DNA of 64,000 bases from Pleomorphomonas sp. JP5. GTDB taxonomy: Bacteria; Pseudomonadota; Alphaproteobacteria; Rhizobiales; Pleomorphomonadaceae. The notes under the pieces are model-generated. The model had not been told where the DNA came from. It worked only from the letters and a program-made list of their open reading frames with translations, and did no database searches. The stretch covers positions 186,001 to 250,000 of the forward strand of contig NZ_JAMDLI010000006.1 of NCBI RefSeq assembly GCF_023721815.1. The letters are read 5' to 3'. The position numbers were made by a program, and so were the translations under genes. This document shows, piece by piece, positions 53,621 to 60,713 of the stretch. Each line of letters opens with the position of its first letter. Position 1 is the stretch's first letter.

Positions 53621-54697
53621 ATGATGAAGCGACACTATCCAACGTTAGCCGAGGTCGCCAAGGTCGCCGGGGTCTCCCTGATGACGGCTTCGCGGGCGAT
53701 CAACAACCGCCCCGGCGTCTCGCCCGAAAAGCGCGAAGACATCCTGCGCATCGCCGATGAGATGGGCTACGTCGCCAACCGCGCCGCCCAGAAGCTGACC
53801 GGCGCCCGCACGCGCATCATTGGCGTGGTGGCCGAGCTGCACACGCCCTTCACCTCCGATCTCCTGCTCGGCATGGGGGCCGTGGCGCGCGCCGCCGACT
53901 ACGAGATGCTGGTCTATTCGCTGCCGGTCTGCGACCGCCGGCCGCCGCACTCGATCATCGAGATGCTCCGGCAGATCGCCGACGGCGTCATCGTCATCCT
54001 GCCCTACGAGTCGGACTATCTCGAATCGATGGCCACCGCCCACATTCCCGTGGTCACCATCGAGCAGGGCATCGAATCGGCCTTCCCCTCGGTCACCGCC
54101 GACAACTACCAGGGCGGCTGCGCGGCGCTGCGCCACCTCATCGAGCTCGGCCACCGCCGCATCGCCTTCATCTCCGGCAACGACCGCCTGACCTCGGCGC
54201 GCGATCGCCGCCGCGCCTATCGCGACGTGCTGGCCCAGGCCCGCCTGCCCCACGACCCGGCCCTCGAGGTGGACGGCGACTTCCTGCGCAAGAGCGGCTT
54301 CGAGGCGGCCCAGAAGCTCCTGGCCCTCGACGACCGGCCCACCGCCATCTTCGCCGCCAACGACACCTCCGCCTACGGCGCCATCGCCGCCATCCGCGAG
54401 GCCGGCCTCTCCGTGCCCGGCGACATCTCCGTCGTCGGCTTCGACGACATCCCCATCGCCTCGCAGCTCCACCCGCAGCTCACCACCGTGCGCCAGCCGC
54501 TGCAACAGATGGCCCGCGCCTCCGTCAACCTCCTCCTCGCCCTCATCGCCGGCCTCGACGCCCCCTCGGAACAGATCGTGCTGCCCACCCAGCTGATCGT
54601 CCGCGAGTCGACCACGCCGCTGAAGGTGAAGCGAAAGAAGGAAGAGGCGGTGAAGGTGGAGCGGGCGAGCGCGGGAGCGGCGAACCTCGCGAGGTAG
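53621..54697 (+). CDS. LacI-family repressor of the sugar operon
   Basis: A 358-residue repressor. The N-terminal HTH is TLAEVAKVAGVSLMTASRAI with the hinge helix YVANRAAQKLTGARTR. The periplasmic-binding-protein-like core includes FAANDTSAYGAIAAIREAGL and VVGFDDIPIASQL. It is divergent from the binding-protein gene, and the 20-bp palindrome in between is its likely operator. A half-site, AACGTTAGC, occurs in its own coding start at 53641. The extra basic tail after residue 330 is unusual. Confidence 0.9.
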   Translation: MMKRHYPTLAEVAKVAGVSLMTASRAINNRPGVSPEKREDILRIADEMGYVANRAAQKLTGARTRIIGVVAELHTPFTSDLLLGMGAVARAADYEMLVYSLPVCDRRPPHSIIEMLRQIADGVIVILPYESDYLESMATAHIPVVTIEQGIESAFPSVTADNYQGGCAALRHLIELGHRRIAFISGNDRLTSARDRRRAYRDVLAQARLPHDPALEVDGDFLRKSGFEAAQKLLALDDRPTAIFAANDTSAYGAIAAIREAGLSVPGDISVVGFDDIPIASQLHPQLTTVRQPLQQMARASVNLLLALIAGLDAPSEQIVLPTQLIVRESTTPLKVKRKKEEAVKVERASAGAANLAR

Positions 54698-54713
54698 GCG
54701 GCGCCCAGGGGCA

Positions 54714-54757
54714 TTGTGACAGAGCCCGCATTCTGATATACAAAATTATGTATGAGA
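54714..54757 (+). promoter_or_regulatory. higBA promoter with operator-like dyad
   Basis: TTGTGA (54714-54719) and TATACA (54737-54742) are 17 bp apart. ATACA and TGTAT, around AAATTA, form a dyad overlapping the -10. Transcription would begin near 54750, which supports the toxin start at 54764 over ATG 54752. Confidence 0.65.
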
Positions 54758-54763
54758 GCGGAC

Positions 54764-55093
54764 ATGAAGCCTTTGGCGTTCATTGGGTCAGCGCATGACG
54801 ACCTACGAGCATTCCCAAACGCGGCACGTGAAGAAGCCGGCCATCAGCTATACCTCGTTCAAACTGAAGAAGAGCCGGACGATTGGAAGCCATTCCCGGA
54901 GGTTGGCAGCGGCGTGAACGAGATCCGCGTCAGAGACCCGAGCGGGATCTATAGAGTCATGTATGTCGCGAAGTTTGCAGATGCCGTCTACGTTCTGCAT
55001 TGCTTCCAAAAGAAGACGCAGAAGACGTCGGGTTCCGACGTTGATCTGGCCAAGAAGCGGTACAACGCGCTGGTTAGGAGCTTGAAATCATGA
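54764..55093 (+). CDS. higB: HigB/Gp49-family RelE-fold toxin
   Basis: A 109-residue toxin of the phage-derived Gp49-like HigB group. AREEAGHQLYLVQ, GSGVNEIRVRDPSGIYRVMY and VYVLHCFQKKTQKT are the family blocks, ending in KKRYNAL. Such toxins cleave mRNA on the ribosome. It overlaps the antitoxin gene by 4 bp. It is intact. The toxin-first order is typical of higBA. Confidence 0.9.
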   Translation: MKPLAFIGSAHDDLRAFPNAAREEAGHQLYLVQTEEEPDDWKPFPEVGSGVNEIRVRDPSGIYRVMYVAKFADAVYVLHCFQKKTQKTSGSDVDLAKKRYNALVRSLKS

Positions 55094-55386
55094 ATGATGA
55101 TGAAGTGATCAGCCAGCGCTACGCCTCCGTTTGGGACGCCATCAGCGATACGCCTGCCGAAGCTCTCAACATGCAGATGCGTTCCGAGCTGATGGTTGCC
55201 TTGAAGAAGATCATCAAGGCGAAGGGCTGGACGCAGGCCGAGGCGGCCAAGCATCTGGGCGTCACCCAGCCTCGCGTTTCCGACCTCCTGCGCGGCAAGA
55301 TCAGCCTGTTCGGGCTCGACAGCCTCGTCAACATGGTGGCCGCCGTGGGCCATACCGTGGATGTAAAGGTACGAGACGCGGCTTGA
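55090..55386 (+). CDS. higA: HigA-type XRE antitoxin
   Basis: A 98-residue antitoxin with a helix-turn-helix, GWTQAEAAKHLGVTQPRVSD then LLRGKISLFGLDSLVNM. It should neutralise the Gp49-type toxin and repress the promoter at 54714. A decayed copy of this gene lies 0.9 kb downstream at 56239. Confidence 0.9.
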   Translation: MNDDEVISQRYASVWDAISDTPAEALNMQMRSELMVALKKIIKAKGWTQAEAAKHLGVTQPRVSDLLRGKISLFGLDSLVNMVAAVGHTVDVKVRDAA

Positions 55387-55515
55387 AAACAGACTCAAGC
55401 GCATGTCGCCCTTGGACATTGACCAGCTGACGCGCGCGGACGACGATGAGCCGGATCGCTCCGGCTGACCGTCGCCCAATCGCGCGCACCGAGCGGCCTA
55501 CGCCGGAGCCAGACG

Positions 55516-56211
55516 ATGTCCGACAACGACTATGACGCCTTCGCGGCGGCCTATGATGCCGACAACGAGACCAACGCCTGGAACGCCCATTACGAGCGGC
55601 CGGCCATCCTGTCGCTGGCCGGAGACGTCCACGGGCTCAGGGTGCTCGACGCGGGATGCGGCGGCGGAGCCCACGCCGCGATATTGGTCGAGCGCGGCGC
55701 GCACCTGACCGGCATCGACGCCAGCGCCGGCCTGCTGGAGATCGCCGAACGCCGCCTCGACGGCCGCGCGCACCTGCTGGTGGGCGACCTGAACGAACCG
55801 CTGCCCTTCGCCGATGGATCCTTCGATCTGGTCGTCGCCTCGCTGGTCATGCACTACCTGCCCGACTGGTCGTGCCCCCTGTCGGAGTTCCACCGCCTGC
55901 TGTCCCCGAACGGCCGCTTCGTCTTCTCCACCCACCATCCGTTCATGGACCATCAGTTGGCAGGCCACGAGAACTACTTCGAGACCTACAGCTTCAGCGA
56001 CACGTGGCAGCGCGGCGGCAAGACCATGACCATGCGCTTCTGGCACCGCCCGCTGCACGCCATGTTCGACGCCCTGAAGACGGCCGGCTTCCGCGTCGAA
56101 ACGGTTCGCGAACCGCAACCCGACCCACGCGCCCGCGACCTGTCGCCGGACGCCTACAAGTCCCTGACAACCGAACCCCGCTTCATCTTCTTCTCGACGG
56201 TGAAGGTGTGA
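55516..56211 (+). CDS. SAM-dependent methyltransferase (class I)
   Basis: A 231-residue methyltransferase. Motif I is VLDAGCGGGAHAAIL near residue 45, then LTGIDASAGLLEIAERR and DLVVASLVMHYLPDW follow. The domain type is the Methyltransf_11 class, acting on small molecules. The substrate is unknown. It lies between intact higBA and a higA fragment, so it may have moved with them, although its GC resembles the chromosome. Confidence 0.82.
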   Translation: MSDNDYDAFAAAYDADNETNAWNAHYERPAILSLAGDVHGLRVLDAGCGGGAHAAILVERGAHLTGIDASAGLLEIAERRLDGRAHLLVGDLNEPLPFADGSFDLVVASLVMHYLPDWSCPLSEFHRLLSPNGRFVFSTHHPFMDHQLAGHENYFETYSFSDTWQRGGKTMTMRFWHRPLHAMFDALKTAGFRVETVREPQPDPRARDLSPDAYKSLTTEPRFIFFSTVKV

Positions 56212-56238
56212 GAGCACACCAACGGAGAGAGCAGTTCA

Positions 56239-56391
56239 AAGGCAAAGGGCTGGACGCATGTCGAAATTGCCAAGCAGCTAGGCGCGACACAGTCACACAT
56301 GTCCGATCTTCTTTGTAACAAGATCGGTCCAATCGAGTTCGACGGTCTCGTCCAGACGGTGATCGCAACGAGATTCAACCACGGCAAGTAG
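56239..56391 (+). pseudogene. Fragment of a HigA-type antitoxin gene
   Basis: Fifty codons, KAKGWTHVEIAKQLGATQSH then MSDLLCNKIGPIEFDGLVQT, align with the helix-turn-helix and C-terminal part of the antitoxin at 55090. The first third is missing and no start is present. It ends in its own stop at 56389. It is a decayed duplicate or a relic of a related module. Confidence 0.8.
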
Positions 56392-56496
56392 CAATCACTT
56401 CCAGTGGAAAACGAGATTTCCCTTATACATCGTGTAGAATCCAGCGGTACGATGGGTGTTGTAGGATTATCCATAAACCGTCATTCGAGTTGAGAG

Positions 56497-57357
56497 ATGG
56501 GCCTCGAAATCAAGGGTAAGGAAAAAGCAATCTCGTGGGGCGAGTTCGAGAGTGAAGTTGATTTACTTAAGAAAATCGTCACGAAGACAGTCAAAGAAGA
56601 ACCTGACCAATACGTACAGGAATGGCTCTTTAGAGGCCAAAGCGACTCGCAATGGGGACTAAAAACCTCACTTGAGAGATACCTATTCCCCCAAAAGCAA
56701 CCAGAAAACATCGAAATAGATGTCGGCGTATATTTCCAGCAGGTTAGGTCCATAATTCCGGCTCTAAACTCGCTTACTGGAAGAAAATACGAACGGACAA
56801 TTCTAGCACCAGATAGCCGAAACACAGGCTGGTCTCTTTCAACGCTAGAATTACTATACTATCTACGGCATCACGGCTTTCCAACCCCTTTACTCGACTG
56901 GTCGAGATCATATCTAGTTGCAGCGTTCTTTGCCTTCCAGAGCGCGCGAGACGACTGCGACGTGGCGATTTACGCCTATAACGAAACCCTGATTAAGTCT
57001 CGTGGCGGTTGGGTTGGAGAGGCACAAATCAATACATTAGGGCCTTATGTTGAAACACATCGCCGACATTATTTACAGCAAAGTGAGTATACAGTATGCA
57101 TGTCCGAGAAAGGACGAAATAGTGAGAAGACAATTTCCTTCAGAAATCACGAGGATGCAGTAAAGGAAAACCCCGCGGACCACCCCATGGTGAAATACAT
57201 CATCGATGGAAAAGAAAAGAATAGCGTACTCAAAAAGCTAGATGAAGCAAACATTAACGCCTACACATTGTTCGGAAGCGAAGAATCCTTGATGAACATG
57301 TTGGCATTTAGAGAAATCGCGAGCAGACGGGATTACTTTAGCCTCGAGATCGAATAG
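56497..57357 (+). CDS. FRG-domain protein
   Basis: A 286-residue protein with an N-terminal FRG domain. EWLFRGQSDSQWGLKTSLER holds the name-giving F-R-G at residues 45-47. LLYYLRHHGFPTPLLDWSRS is the second conserved block, and FFAFQSARDDCDVAIYAYN follows. FRG domains occur in phage and genomic-island proteins, some linked to defence, but their biochemistry is poorly known. GC is much lower than in the neighbours and drops back at the stop codon. It stands alone between two gene relics. Confidence 0.8.
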   Translation: MGLEIKGKEKAISWGEFESEVDLLKKIVTKTVKEEPDQYVQEWLFRGQSDSQWGLKTSLERYLFPQKQPENIEIDVGVYFQQVRSIIPALNSLTGRKYERTILAPDSRNTGWSLSTLELLYYLRHHGFPTPLLDWSRSYLVAAFFAFQSARDDCDVAIYAYNETLIKSRGGWVGEAQINTLGPYVETHRRHYLQQSEYTVCMSEKGRNSEKTISFRNHEDAVKENPADHPMVKYIIDGKEKNSVLKKLDEANINAYTLFGSEESLMNMLAFREIASRRDYFSLEIE

Positions 57358-57394
57358 TTACCCCTCGACGAAAAGGGGAAGAACGGAGATCGCT

Positions 57395-57586
57395 GCCATA
57401 ATCGACAAGAGCAAGAAGGCGGTTTTCCAGCTCGGACGCGGCTACAGCAAGGCGGACTGGGACGCAGTCTCCGACTGCCCCGAGGCGACGAACGAACAAC
57501 TGGCTGAGGCCAAGCCCTTCGCGGAGGTCTTCCCGGAGCTTGCAGAGGCAATGGCCGCAGCCTCCATCAGCCAACGCGCGCCTGAC
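57395..57586 (+). pseudogene. Fragment resembling a BrnA-type antitoxin
   Basis: An open frame without a start encodes AIIDKSKKAVFQLGRGYSKA, DWDAVSDCPEATNEQLAEAK and PFAEVFPELAEAMAA. The ELT(N)EQLAxAKPFAEVFPEL block is typical of BrnA antitoxins (COG3514). Both ends are missing and no BrnT toxin is adjacent. It begins directly after the FRG gene and stops at vapC. Confidence 0.6.
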
Positions 57587-57594
57587 GCCCTCCC

Positions 57595-58026
57595 CTACCC
57601 CGGTAACTCCTCAAACGGATCCACCACCCTCACCGGAAACACCGCGAAGTGCTTGGTGTTCCGCGTGAGCACGGTGAGTCCGTTCGCCGCTGCCGTGGCG
57701 GCGATGGCCGTGTCGGCGAAGCCTGGAGCTTGGCCGGCGGCGCGGGCGAGATCGGTGAACGCGCCGGCCTTTCGGGCCTCGGAGAGGCCGAAGGGGAGGA
57801 TGCGGGCGCCGTAGAGGTGTTCCACCGCGCCCCACCAGTCTGTGAGACGGTCGGCCTTGGCGGTCGAGCCCTGCCGCCGCAGCTTGGCGATGCCCGCCAC
57901 CACCTCGGCCGCCGTGATGGCCGAGAGGTAGAGATCGGCGGAATGGCGGTCGAGCCAGTCGACAAGGTCGGGCCGGGGGACGGGCGCCGCCAAGTCCGAC
58001 AGGACATTGGTGTCGACGAGATACAT
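57595..58026 (-). CDS. vapC: VapC-family PIN-domain ribonuclease toxin
   Basis: A 143-residue PIN domain. The acidic residues are in MYLVDTNVLSDL, SAITAAEVVAGI and FADTAIAATAAANGL, and LTRNTKHF ends the active site. Known VapC toxins cleave initiator tRNA or rRNA. It overlaps the antitoxin gene by 3 bp, and both follow a palindromic operator. It is intact. Confidence 0.92.
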   Translation of the reverse strand: MYLVDTNVLSDLAAPVPRPDLVDWLDRHSADLYLSAITAAEVVAGIAKLRRQGSTAKADRLTDWWGAVEHLYGARILPFGLSEARKAGAFTDLARAAGQAPGFADTAIAATAAANGLTVLTRNTKHFAVFPVRVVDPFEELPG

Positions 58027-58265
58027 CAGCCGCCGAAGTCCCTGAGCGGCGTTTCGTCGCGGTCGAGATCGCCCGGCTCAAGGCCGGAGGCAGCCAGCAG
58101 GCGGCCGAAGGACGGCACGGTCGCAAGCCGCTGATAATCCTCGAATGACAGGACGACCGCCTCTTTCCGGCCGTGCCGGGTGATGACCGACGGCTCGCCC
58201 GCCACCGCCTGATCGACGACGGACGACAGGCTGGCCTTGGCGTCTCGCAACTGGATCTCGCGCAT
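58026..58265 (-). CDS. Phd/YefM-family antitoxin
   Basis: A 79-residue antitoxin. The N-terminal Phd fold contains IQLRDAKASLSSVVDQAVAG and VITRHGRKEAVVLSFEDYQR. The C-terminal tail is acidic (EPGDLDRDETPL) and should bind the PIN toxin. GGGGAG precedes ATG 58265; the longer frame to 58415 lacks support. The stop overlaps the vapC start. Confidence 0.9.
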   Translation of the reverse strand: MREIQLRDAKASLSSVVDQAVAGEPSVITRHGRKEAVVLSFEDYQRLATVPSFGRLLAASGLEPGDLDRDETPLRDFGG

Positions 58266-58292
58266 CTCAAGCTCCCCGTTCTCAAGCCTCTT

Positions 58293-58309
58293 ATGACTAC
58301 AGTAGTCAT
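58293..58309. promoter_or_regulatory. Operator palindrome of the phd-vapC module
   Basis: ATGACTAC-A-GTAGTCAT is a perfect 8-1-8 dyad 28 bp upstream of the antitoxin start, the usual site for autoregulation. Confidence 0.8.
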
Positions 58310-58489
58310 TATAGGATGAAGGGGGACGACGATCAAGGATGGGCCAAGGCACCGTCTCCCCCTTCCCCCTCCACCCCATCACTCCTCCCGCTACGCGCAC
58401 TTGCTGCCGAAACATACGTAAAATGGTGTATGCTGCCGCTGGTGGGGATCGCGCGTGCTGGCGAAGATGAGGGTTGCGGGGGGCTCGTC

Positions 58490-59443
58490 ATGACGGTTCT
58501 GTCCATTCGATCGCAGGATTTCGACCGGGCGCAGCGGGTCGATGCGTTTCGCAGCGTTGTCGCCAGCATCACCAAGGTCGACTTCATTCCCGATGACCGC
58601 GAGGCCTTCAGGTCCGAGACTTCGATCGCGGTCATGCCGGGCGCGATCATCGGCCACGGGCGGCACTCGGCTTCGACGGCCATCCGGACACAGAGCCACG
58701 CGGCCGATTGCAGCGACGACGTCATGTTTCACATCCCGCTTTCCGGCGGCGGCACGATCGCGCAGGTCGGCGGCAGGGAGGAGATGCTGGCGCCGGGGTC
58801 GATCTATGCCGATCCGGGGGACGTGCCGGGAACCGTGCGGTTTGGCGGCGAGCATATGGAGGGCATCTACGTCTCCATCCCGCGCGCCCATCTCAATGCC
58901 GCCGCGTCAGGGCTTGATGCCATGCTGCGCCGCGCCGCCGCGCTGACGCCGCAGTGGCGGCTGCTGCTGAGCTATGCCCGCAGCCTTCACGCCGAACTGC
59001 CGGCGCTTGCCCCGGAAGAGGCGCTGCAAGCCGTGGCGCATGTGCAGGATCTCGCCTTGATGGCCCTCGGCGCCACGCGCGAGGCGACCGAGATCGCCGC
59101 CGGGCGCGGCGTGCGGGCGGCGCGACTGCGGGAGGTCAAGAAGGAGATCGAGCGGAGCCTCGTCACGCCCGGACTGACCGCCGAAAGCGTCGCCAGCCGG
59201 CTGGGCCTCTCCCCCCGCTATGTTCGCGCCCTCTTCGAACGGGAGGGAACCTCCTTCCGGGACTATGTGGCCAACCGCCGTCTGGCGCAGGCCCATCGCA
59301 TGCTGACCGATCCGGCGTCGCAGCACCTCAACATCGCGCAAATCGCCATGGACGCCGGCTTCGGCGACCTGTCCTGGTTCAACAGCCGCTTCAAGCAAAC
59401 CTATGGCGTGACGCCCAGGGACGTGCGGGCCGGCTCCACATAA
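58490..59443 (+). CDS. AraC-family transcriptional regulator
   Basis: A 317-residue regulator. The N-terminal AraC-binding-like domain (cupin-type, MFHIPLSGGGTIAQVGG) precedes a C-terminal double helix-turn-helix. The latter contains GLTAESVASRLGLSPRYVRA then LFEREGTSF, and MDAGFGDLSWFNSRFKQTYG then VTPRDVR. ATG 58490 has a GGGGGG ribosome site. The target is not apparent. It stands alone. Confidence 0.85.
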   Translation: MTVLSIRSQDFDRAQRVDAFRSVVASITKVDFIPDDREAFRSETSIAVMPGAIIGHGRHSASTAIRTQSHAADCSDDVMFHIPLSGGGTIAQVGGREEMLAPGSIYADPGDVPGTVRFGGEHMEGIYVSIPRAHLNAAASGLDAMLRRAAALTPQWRLLLSYARSLHAELPALAPEEALQAVAHVQDLALMALGATREATEIAAGRGVRAARLREVKKEIERSLVTPGLTAESVASRLGLSPRYVRALFEREGTSFRDYVANRRLAQAHRMLTDPASQHLNIAQIAMDAGFGDLSWFNSRFKQTYGVTPRDVRAGST

Positions 59444-59450
59444 TACGCGT

Positions 59451-59483
59451 TCCGCTTGATCCGGACTCATCCGGCTCAAGCGG
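59451..59483. terminator. Hairpin after the AraC-type gene
   Basis: CCGCTTGATCCGG and CCGGCTCAAGCGG form 13-bp arms with one mismatch around ACTCAT. It lies 7 bp after the stop. The rest of the gap to 59714 holds no gene that I can support. Confidence 0.55.
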
Positions 59484-59714
59484 GTTTCGGCCTGACCGGC
59501 CGGCGCCCGGTCGGGCGCTTCCGCCTCCGTCAGCTTCCGACCCGAAAGGTCAAAACCCGACGGAAGCGGTATAGCACCCCAACCTGTGCCGCCGCACCCG
59601 CAACTCGGTGCCGCCAGACCCAAGACCCAGGCATCCTCGAAATCTACCTTCTCTCCGGGCAGGCATTTCCTTGCCCGGACATGCTTCTTCATGCCCTTTT
59701 GAGGATCAAGCCAT

Positions 59715-60701
59715 ATGTGGGACTTCAGTTTATCGGGTGCTCTGGCGCTCATGGCGCGCACGGCGCCCTTTCTTCTTTTCCGCATGGCCGTCTACTTCGC
59801 CATGGCTTGCGCCTATGTGATCGCGACCGGAACGGGCGCGGCCGTCGGCTATGGCGTCGGCCAGTTCGGAGACGCGGACTTCCTGGCCTCCAGCACGCTT
59901 TTTGGCGGACTGGCCGGCTTCGGCATCGTGGCGGTCGCCCTCTATCTTCTCAGGGAATACCTGCTCTACCTCGTCAAGGCCGGGCACATCGCCGTGCTCG
60001 TGGAGCTGATGGACGGCCGGGCGCTGCCGGACGGCGAAGGACAGGTGGCCTATGGCAGCCGCATGGTGCGCGAGCGCTTCACCGAGGCCAGCGTGCTGTT
60101 CGGCATCGACCAGCTCGTCAAGGGCGTCATCGCCGCCATCGCCGGGCTGGTCGAGGGGATCGCGTCGATCCTGCCCATTCCGGGCCTCGATGCGGCGGCC
60201 CGCGCCTTCCGTGGCTTCCTGAAGGTCGCCGTGGGCTTCACCGACGAGGTGATCCTTGCCCACGCCTTGCGCACCCGCGCGGCCAACCCCTGGGCCTCGG
60301 CGGAAGAGGCCCTGGTGCTCTATGGCCAGAACTACAAGACCATGTTCCGCAATGCGGCCTGGCTGGCGGTGATGATCTACGGGCTGTCCTTCGTCGTCTT
60401 CCTGCTGGCGCTCGCGCCCGCCGCCGCGCTTGTCTACCTCCTGCCCGGCGCGCTCAGCGCGGGCGGTTTCGTGTTCGCACTTCTTTTCGCTTGGGCGGTC
60501 AAGGCGGCCGTGCTCGAACCCCTCGCCATCACCTGCATGCTGCAGGTCTTCTTCAAGACCACCGAAGCGCAGGTGCCCGACCCCGACTGGCGCGCCCGCC
60601 TGCGGGAGCTGTCGGGAAAGTTCAGGGACATCGGCGGCAAGGCGGCGGCCTGGGCATCGGGCCGGCGCGCCCCTGCCCAGCCCGTCGCGGAACCGGCTTG
60701 A
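59715..60701 (+). CDS. Uncharacterised multi-spanning membrane protein
   Basis: A 328-residue protein with four or more hydrophobic segments, such as FRMAVYFAMACAYVIATGTG, FGGLAGFGIVAVALYLL and AWLAVMIYGLSFVVFLLALA. The C-terminus is charged and Ala-rich. It ends 12 bp before a VWA-domain gene, so they are co-transcribed. I do not recognise the family with certainty. It may anchor or transport a product of the operon. Confidence 0.7.
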   Translation: MWDFSLSGALALMARTAPFLLFRMAVYFAMACAYVIATGTGAAVGYGVGQFGDADFLASSTLFGGLAGFGIVAVALYLLREYLLYLVKAGHIAVLVELMDGRALPDGEGQVAYGSRMVRERFTEASVLFGIDQLVKGVIAAIAGLVEGIASILPIPGLDAAARAFRGFLKVAVGFTDEVILAHALRTRAANPWASAEEALVLYGQNYKTMFRNAAWLAVMIYGLSFVVFLLALAPAAALVYLLPGALSAGGFVFALLFAWAVKAAVLEPLAITCMLQVFFKTTEAQVPDPDWRARLRELSGKFRDIGGKAAAWASGRRAPAQPVAEPA

Positions 60702-60713
60702 AGGGAGGCGGTC

